The translations under genes and the position numbers were made by a program. 64,000 bases of DNA from Alcanivorax hongdengensis A-11-3. Its GTDB lineage: Bacteria > Pseudomonadota > Gammaproteobacteria > Pseudomonadales > Alcanivoracaceae. The notes beneath the pieces were generated by a model. It ran no database searches. It worked only from the letters and a program-made list of their open reading frames with translations, and was not told where the DNA came from. The DNA lies in the NCBI RefSeq assembly GCF_000300995.1, contig NZ_AMRJ01000002.1, forward strand, positions 1-64,000. Reading direction: 5' to 3'. Shown one piece after another: positions 60,539 to 64,000 of this stretch (positions within the stretch are counted from its first letter, which is position 1; every line of letters starts with the position of its first letter).

Positions 60539-60599
60539 ACAGCGCCGTCGGGGCGTTTACAATGGCGGCTTCCAGAGTGACGGCGGGGAATGACAGAAC

Positions 60600-61289
60600 G
60601 TGGACATCGTATTTGTGCTGGTGGAGCCGGCCCGGGCCGAGAACGTGGGCGCCGCCGCCCGCGCCATCAAGACCATGGGGTTTGATAGCCTGCGGCTGGT
60701 CAACGCCGGTGACCTGGACGCCGCCCACTGGGTGGCCCACCAGAGCAGTGAGCTGGTCAGCGGCGCGCAGCATTTTACTGACCTGGCCCAGGCCCTGACT
60801 GATGTGGATCTGAGCATTGCCTGCACTGCCCGCCGGCGCCTGCAAAAGGACCGCTACGTGGATGCGGACCAGTGCGCGGCCCTGCTGGCCGACAAGCACG
60901 CCGAGGTGGAGCGGGCTGCCATCGTCTTCGGTCGCGAATCCAGTGGCCTGACCGGTGACGAAGTCGCCCTGTGCGACCTGGCCAGCCGCATCCCGCTGGC
61001 CCACCCGCAACCGTCGCTGAACCTGGCCCAGGCGGTCATGGTCTACGCCTGGGAACTACGCAAGACCCTGCCCGCCAGCACCGCCAGCGGCCAGGTCAGC
61101 GGCGAGACCTATGCGCGGGCGCGTCAGGCTCTGGATGAAGGCCTGGCGATACTCAATATCGATGCTCAGGATAATCTGGCGCAATGGGTCAGCGAGTTGC
61201 TGCCGCTGGCCAATCAGCGGGAACTGGGGCTGGTGCGTCAGTTACTGCGCCGTTTGCAACAGCTTGATAAGCTCCACTCGAATCAATGA
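60600..61289 (+). CDS. yjtD: RNA 2'-O-methyltransferase, TrmJ/YjtD (SpoU) family
   Basis: A 229-residue SPOUT methyltransferase starting at GTG. Motif 1 ENVGAAARAIKTMGF, motif 2 IVFGRESSGLTGDE and motif 3 IPLAHPQPSLNLAQAVMVYAWEL form the trefoil knot that binds SAM. Size and start (IVFVLVEPARAENVGAAARA in part) resemble E. coli YjtD and the TrmJ family. It probably methylates a tRNA ribose. The stop overlaps a possible ATG for the mechanosensitive channel gene. Confidence 0.85.
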   Translation: MDIVFVLVEPARAENVGAAARAIKTMGFDSLRLVNAGDLDAAHWVAHQSSELVSGAQHFTDLAQALTDVDLSIACTARRRLQKDRYVDADQCAALLADKHAEVERAAIVFGRESSGLTGDEVALCDLASRIPLAHPQPSLNLAQAVMVYAWELRKTLPASTASGQVSGETYARARQALDEGLAILNIDAQDNLAQWVSELLPLANQRELGLVRQLLRRLQQLDKLHSNQ

Positions 61290-61303
61290 AGGAACACAAG
61301 GTT

Positions 61304-64000
61304 ATGGATCAACGCCGCGGTTGGGTTTTCATTCTGCTGTTGCTGGCTTTGCCCCTGTCCGGTTGGGCGCAGACCTTCGGGCTGCCGGGCATCAGCGATC
61401 TGGAAAAGCAGATCAGTGACAACCAGCAAAGCAAGGACGCCACCGGCAACCAGGATGAAAAACAGCAGGAGCTGGAGCAGGCACTCAAATTCCGCCAGGA
61501 AATCGACGATAACAACAAGCAGATCAAGTCGCTCAAGCAGGATGCCGAGAAAACCCCGGTGAATCTCGCCCGCCTCAATCGCGACCTGGAAGACACCGAT
61601 CAGCAACTGGATGTGGACTGGCAACAACGTTATCAGGATCTGTCCCTGCAAAAACTGGTTGAAGAACTGATCGATCAGCTGGATGCACTGGAACAAAACC
61701 AGAGCAAACTGGCGGATGTGAACAGCCAGCTGACCCACGAGCAGACGTTGCCGGAACACGCCCAGACCGATATCAGCCATGCCCTCAATCGTATGGCGGA
61801 TATTCGCAGCGAATTGAACGTGAGCGGCGCGGATGACGCCATCGGCCAGGAAAAGCAGCAACGCCTGAACACGGAACTGAACGCCCTGCAGACGCGCATC
61901 GATCTGCGCAACCAGGAGCTTGCGGTGTCCGGCAAGAAGCAGGACGTGGCGCGGCTGCAGAAACGCTACCTGGAAGATCAGGAAAAGCTGATCGAGAAAC
62001 GCCTCAACGCGCTGGAGCCACTGATCAACCAGCGCCGGGCCAACCAGCTGGCGGCCCAGGAAAAACAGTCCGGTCAGACCCTGCCCGCCTCGCTCAGCGA
62101 CAACCCCCGCATCCAGGAAGAGCTGGCGGTCAACCAGAAGCTGCGCGAATCTCTCAGCAAGATCAACAACGATGTCAGCGAGCTGTTGCGCGATGCCATT
62201 GATACCAAGACCCAGCTGGACAAGGCCCGCAGTCTGGCAAGCACGGTGAAGGACCAGATCGACATGCTCGACGGCAGCCTGCTGCTGTCACGGGTTCTTT
62301 ATGAACAACAGAAAAGTCTGCCCCAGGTACCGGTCAGCAACGAGCTGGACAAGGAAATCTCCGACACCCGACTCAAGCAGTTCGACATCAACCAGCAACG
62401 CCAGGAACTGGCCGCCCGCGACGTGCCGGACACCGGCAAGGACGGCAAGCCACTGGATAAAGAGCTGATCAAAACCCTGTCACTGCTGCGCGGTGATCGC
62501 CTGGAGCTTTACAGCCAGCTGGACCAGGAACTGGGCCGCAAACTGACCATCCTGGTGCGCACCCAGCTCAACCAGAAACAGCTGCGTGACATTGCCGAAA
62601 ACCTGCACAATACCATTTCCGAACAGACTTTCTGGATGCCCAGCACCCAGCCCATCACGTTCTCCTGGATCGCCCAGCTCCCCGGCCAGATCGTCGATCA
62701 GGTGCAGAACATTCCCTGGCAGGATCTGGTGGAAGGGGCCACACGACTGCTGCGAACAAAATGGTACTGGCTACTGGTGGCACTACTGCCGGCCGCGGTG
62801 CTGTTGCTGCTGCGTGGCAAGATTCGCCGGCGCATCAAGGTCCTGAACCAGGATGTGGGTTTCTTGCGCCGCGACAGCCAGGGCCACACGCCCGGCTCCA
62901 TTGCCCTGCTGGCCCTGACCGCCGCTCCAGGCCCGGCGGTACTGGCCATGCTGGGCCTGGGTCTGTGGCTGCAACCCGGCCAGCTGGCCACCGTGTTCGG
63001 CGCGGCACTGACCAAGATCGCCCTGCTCTGGATCGTAGTGGAGCTCGCTTACCGCTTGCTCAGTCCGCGGGGGATTGCCCAGCGCCACTTCCGCTGGGAC
63101 GAGGCCTCCAATCTGATCCTGCGCCGGCGGTTGATGATTACCGGCGTTGCCATCGTGCCCATGGCGTGCATCATCGCCTTCGGCGAACAGTGGCCCGCGC
63201 AGCTCAGCAATGATCGCATTGGTCTGCTGGTGATGCTCGCCTGTCTGCTGGTGATCAGCATCACCCTGCCCAGCGCCGCCCGCACCTATACCCGCAGCCA
63301 TGGCAACAAGGCCATACGCTATCTGGTCAACACCCTGTTCGCGGCGGCCCCTCTGGTGCTGGTGGTACTGATCGGCATCGGTTACTACTACACCGCCGTG
63401 CGGCTGACCGGGCGTACCATCGACAGTTTCTATTTGCTGATGCTGTGGATCGTGCTTGATGCCAGTGCCGTGCGCGGTCTGGCAGTGGCGGCCCAGCGGC
63501 TAGCCTACCGCCGTGCCGTGGCCCAGCGGCAGGCCGAGAGCAAGGACAACAGCGCCTCGGAAGCGGTGGAAGTGGAAGAGCCACAAATGGACCTACGTCA
63601 GGTCAACCAGCAGTCATTGCGGCTGATCCGCCTGGCGCTGGCCGCCGGCATCGGCCTGCTGCTCTATTGGGTATGGGCGGATATCCTGCACGCCTTCTCC
63701 TATACCGAGAATATCGTGCTCTGGCAGACCACTGAGGGCAGTGGCGCCACCAGTGGCTATGTGCCCATCAGTCTGGGCGATGTGATCGGCTCGCTGATCG
63801 TGGGCATCATCACCTTCCTGCTGGCCAGCAACCTGCCCGGTCTGCTGGAAGTGCTTGTGCTGTCGCGTTTCGAGCTACGCCAGGGCACCAGTTATGCCAC
63901 CCGCACCCTGCTCTCCTACGTGATCGTCGCCACTGGCCTGATGATTGCGCTGGGCACCCTGGGGTTAAGCTGGGACAAACTGCAATGGCTGGTGGCCGCT
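61304..64000 (+). CDS. Mechanosensitive channel, MscK/KefA type (C-terminus outside window)
   Basis: The frame is open from ATG 61304 to the window end (899 codons). Signal peptide 1-22 (ends GWA), then about 460 residues of periplasmic coiled coil (many Gln/Leu/Lys, e.g. QLDALEQNQSKLADVNSQL), then repeated membrane helices from about residue 485. The last visible segment, LSYVIVATGLMIALGTLGLSWDKLQWLVAA, is just before the MscS pore helix. MscK/MscM channels release solutes on osmotic downshock. AAGGA lies 10 bases before ATG; ATG 61286 in the same frame overlaps the methyltransferase stop and is an alternative. Confidence 0.9.
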   Translation, partial: MDQRRGWVFILLLLALPLSGWAQTFGLPGISDLEKQISDNQQSKDATGNQDEKQQELEQALKFRQEIDDNNKQIKSLKQDAEKTPVNLARLNRDLEDTDQQLDVDWQQRYQDLSLQKLVEELIDQLDALEQNQSKLADVNSQLTHEQTLPEHAQTDISHALNRMADIRSELNVSGADDAIGQEKQQRLNTELNALQTRIDLRNQELAVSGKKQDVARLQKRYLEDQEKLIEKRLNALEPLINQRRANQLAAQEKQSGQTLPASLSDNPRIQEELAVNQKLRESLSKINNDVSELLRDAIDTKTQLDKARSLASTVKDQIDMLDGSLLLSRVLYEQQKSLPQVPVSNELDKEISDTRLKQFDINQQRQELAARDVPDTGKDGKPLDKELIKTLSLLRGDRLELYSQLDQELGRKLTILVRTQLNQKQLRDIAENLHNTISEQTFWMPSTQPITFSWIAQLPGQIVDQVQNIPWQDLVEGATRLLRTKWYWLLVALLPAAVLLLLRGKIRRRIKVLNQDVGFLRRDSQGHTPGSIALLALTAAPGPAVLAMLGLGLWLQPGQLATVFGAALTKIALLWIVVELAYRLLSPRGIAQRHFRWDEASNLILRRRLMITGVAIVPMACIIAFGEQWPAQLSNDRIGLLVMLACLLVISITLPSAARTYTRSHGNKAIRYLVNTLFAAAPLVLVVLIGIGYYYTAVRLTGRTIDSFYLLMLWIVLDASAVRGLAVAAQRLAYRRAVAQRQAESKDNSASEAVEVEEPQMDLRQVNQQSLRLIRLALAAGIGLLLYWVWADILHAFSYTENIVLWQTTEGSGATSGYVPISLGDVIGSLIVGIITFLLASNLPGLLEVLVLSRFELRQGTSYATRTLLSYVIVATGLMIALGTLGLSWDKLQWLVAA

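Overview
The window is GC-rich, densely coded chromosomal DNA from a gammaproteobacterium. Gene content points to an Alcanivorax-like, aerobic, lipid- and hydrocarbon-using marine bacterium. It carries several acyl-CoA dehydrogenases, a FadH-type dienoyl-CoA reductase, a FadI-type thiolase next to a high-molecular-weight FabG, a MaoC dehydratase, a DesB/DesT-type desaturase system, a sterol-desaturase-like hydroxylase and a cis/trans fatty acid isomerase. The organism name is an inference from gene content; no rRNA or tRNA gene was seen.

Layout. 1-1543: tail of a PepSY/DUF2271/DUF4198 membrane-secreted protein set. 1680-9398: housekeeping and stress genes (DEAD-box helicase, dodecin, Hsp20, a metallo-beta-lactamase-like protein whose start lies in a 13-bp hairpin, nitroreductase, cti). 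9461-11054: an IS1182-type element inserted in a transcription terminator and flanked by 11-bp duplications of it. 11151-14032: a long acyl-CoA dehydrogenase divergent from a GlxA-type regulator. 14179-20481: a two-component system interlocked with a lipid-modification module (DUF2878, DUF1295, CFA-like methyltransferase, histidine kinase in one overlapping operon; NTF2-like lipoprotein and chalcone-isomerase-like protein opposite). 20571-22763: degenerate GGDEF protein and an OmpA-type porin. 22880-23026: a candidate small RNA.

23181-37026 is mostly fatty-acid oxidation: a tandem acyl-CoA dehydrogenase pair (the first lacking the usual catalytic glutamate), an ArsR/Old Yellow Enzyme pair with two operators, fadH with its TetR regulator, a frameshifted molybdopterin oxidoreductase, and a divergent thiolase/HMW-FabG pair. 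37347-43213: fatty acid hydroxylase with LysR regulator, FxsA, RDD protein, a Na+/H+ antiporter family protein and small membrane or lipoproteins. 43441-48720: AraC regulator, DesB desaturase, its ferredoxin reductase, DesT repressor with recognisable operator sites, and a MaoC dehydratase.

48830-56045 is a selenium operon: tRNA 2-selenouridine synthase, a putative selenate/selenite ABC importer, a PhzF-family protein and a SelD fused to a flavoprotein domain. No selA or selB is present in the window, so the visible selenium use is tRNA modification. 56104-57452 is a PA2779/PA2778-type pair. 57407-60429 pairs a secreted zinc phospholipase C-like protein with a parvulin-type foldase. The window ends in a YjtD/TrmJ-type methyltransferase and a truncated MscK-type mechanosensitive channel gene.

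A recurring theme is control of membrane acyl chains: cis/trans isomerisation, CFA-like methylation, aerobic desaturation and hydroxylation are all encoded within 50 kb.
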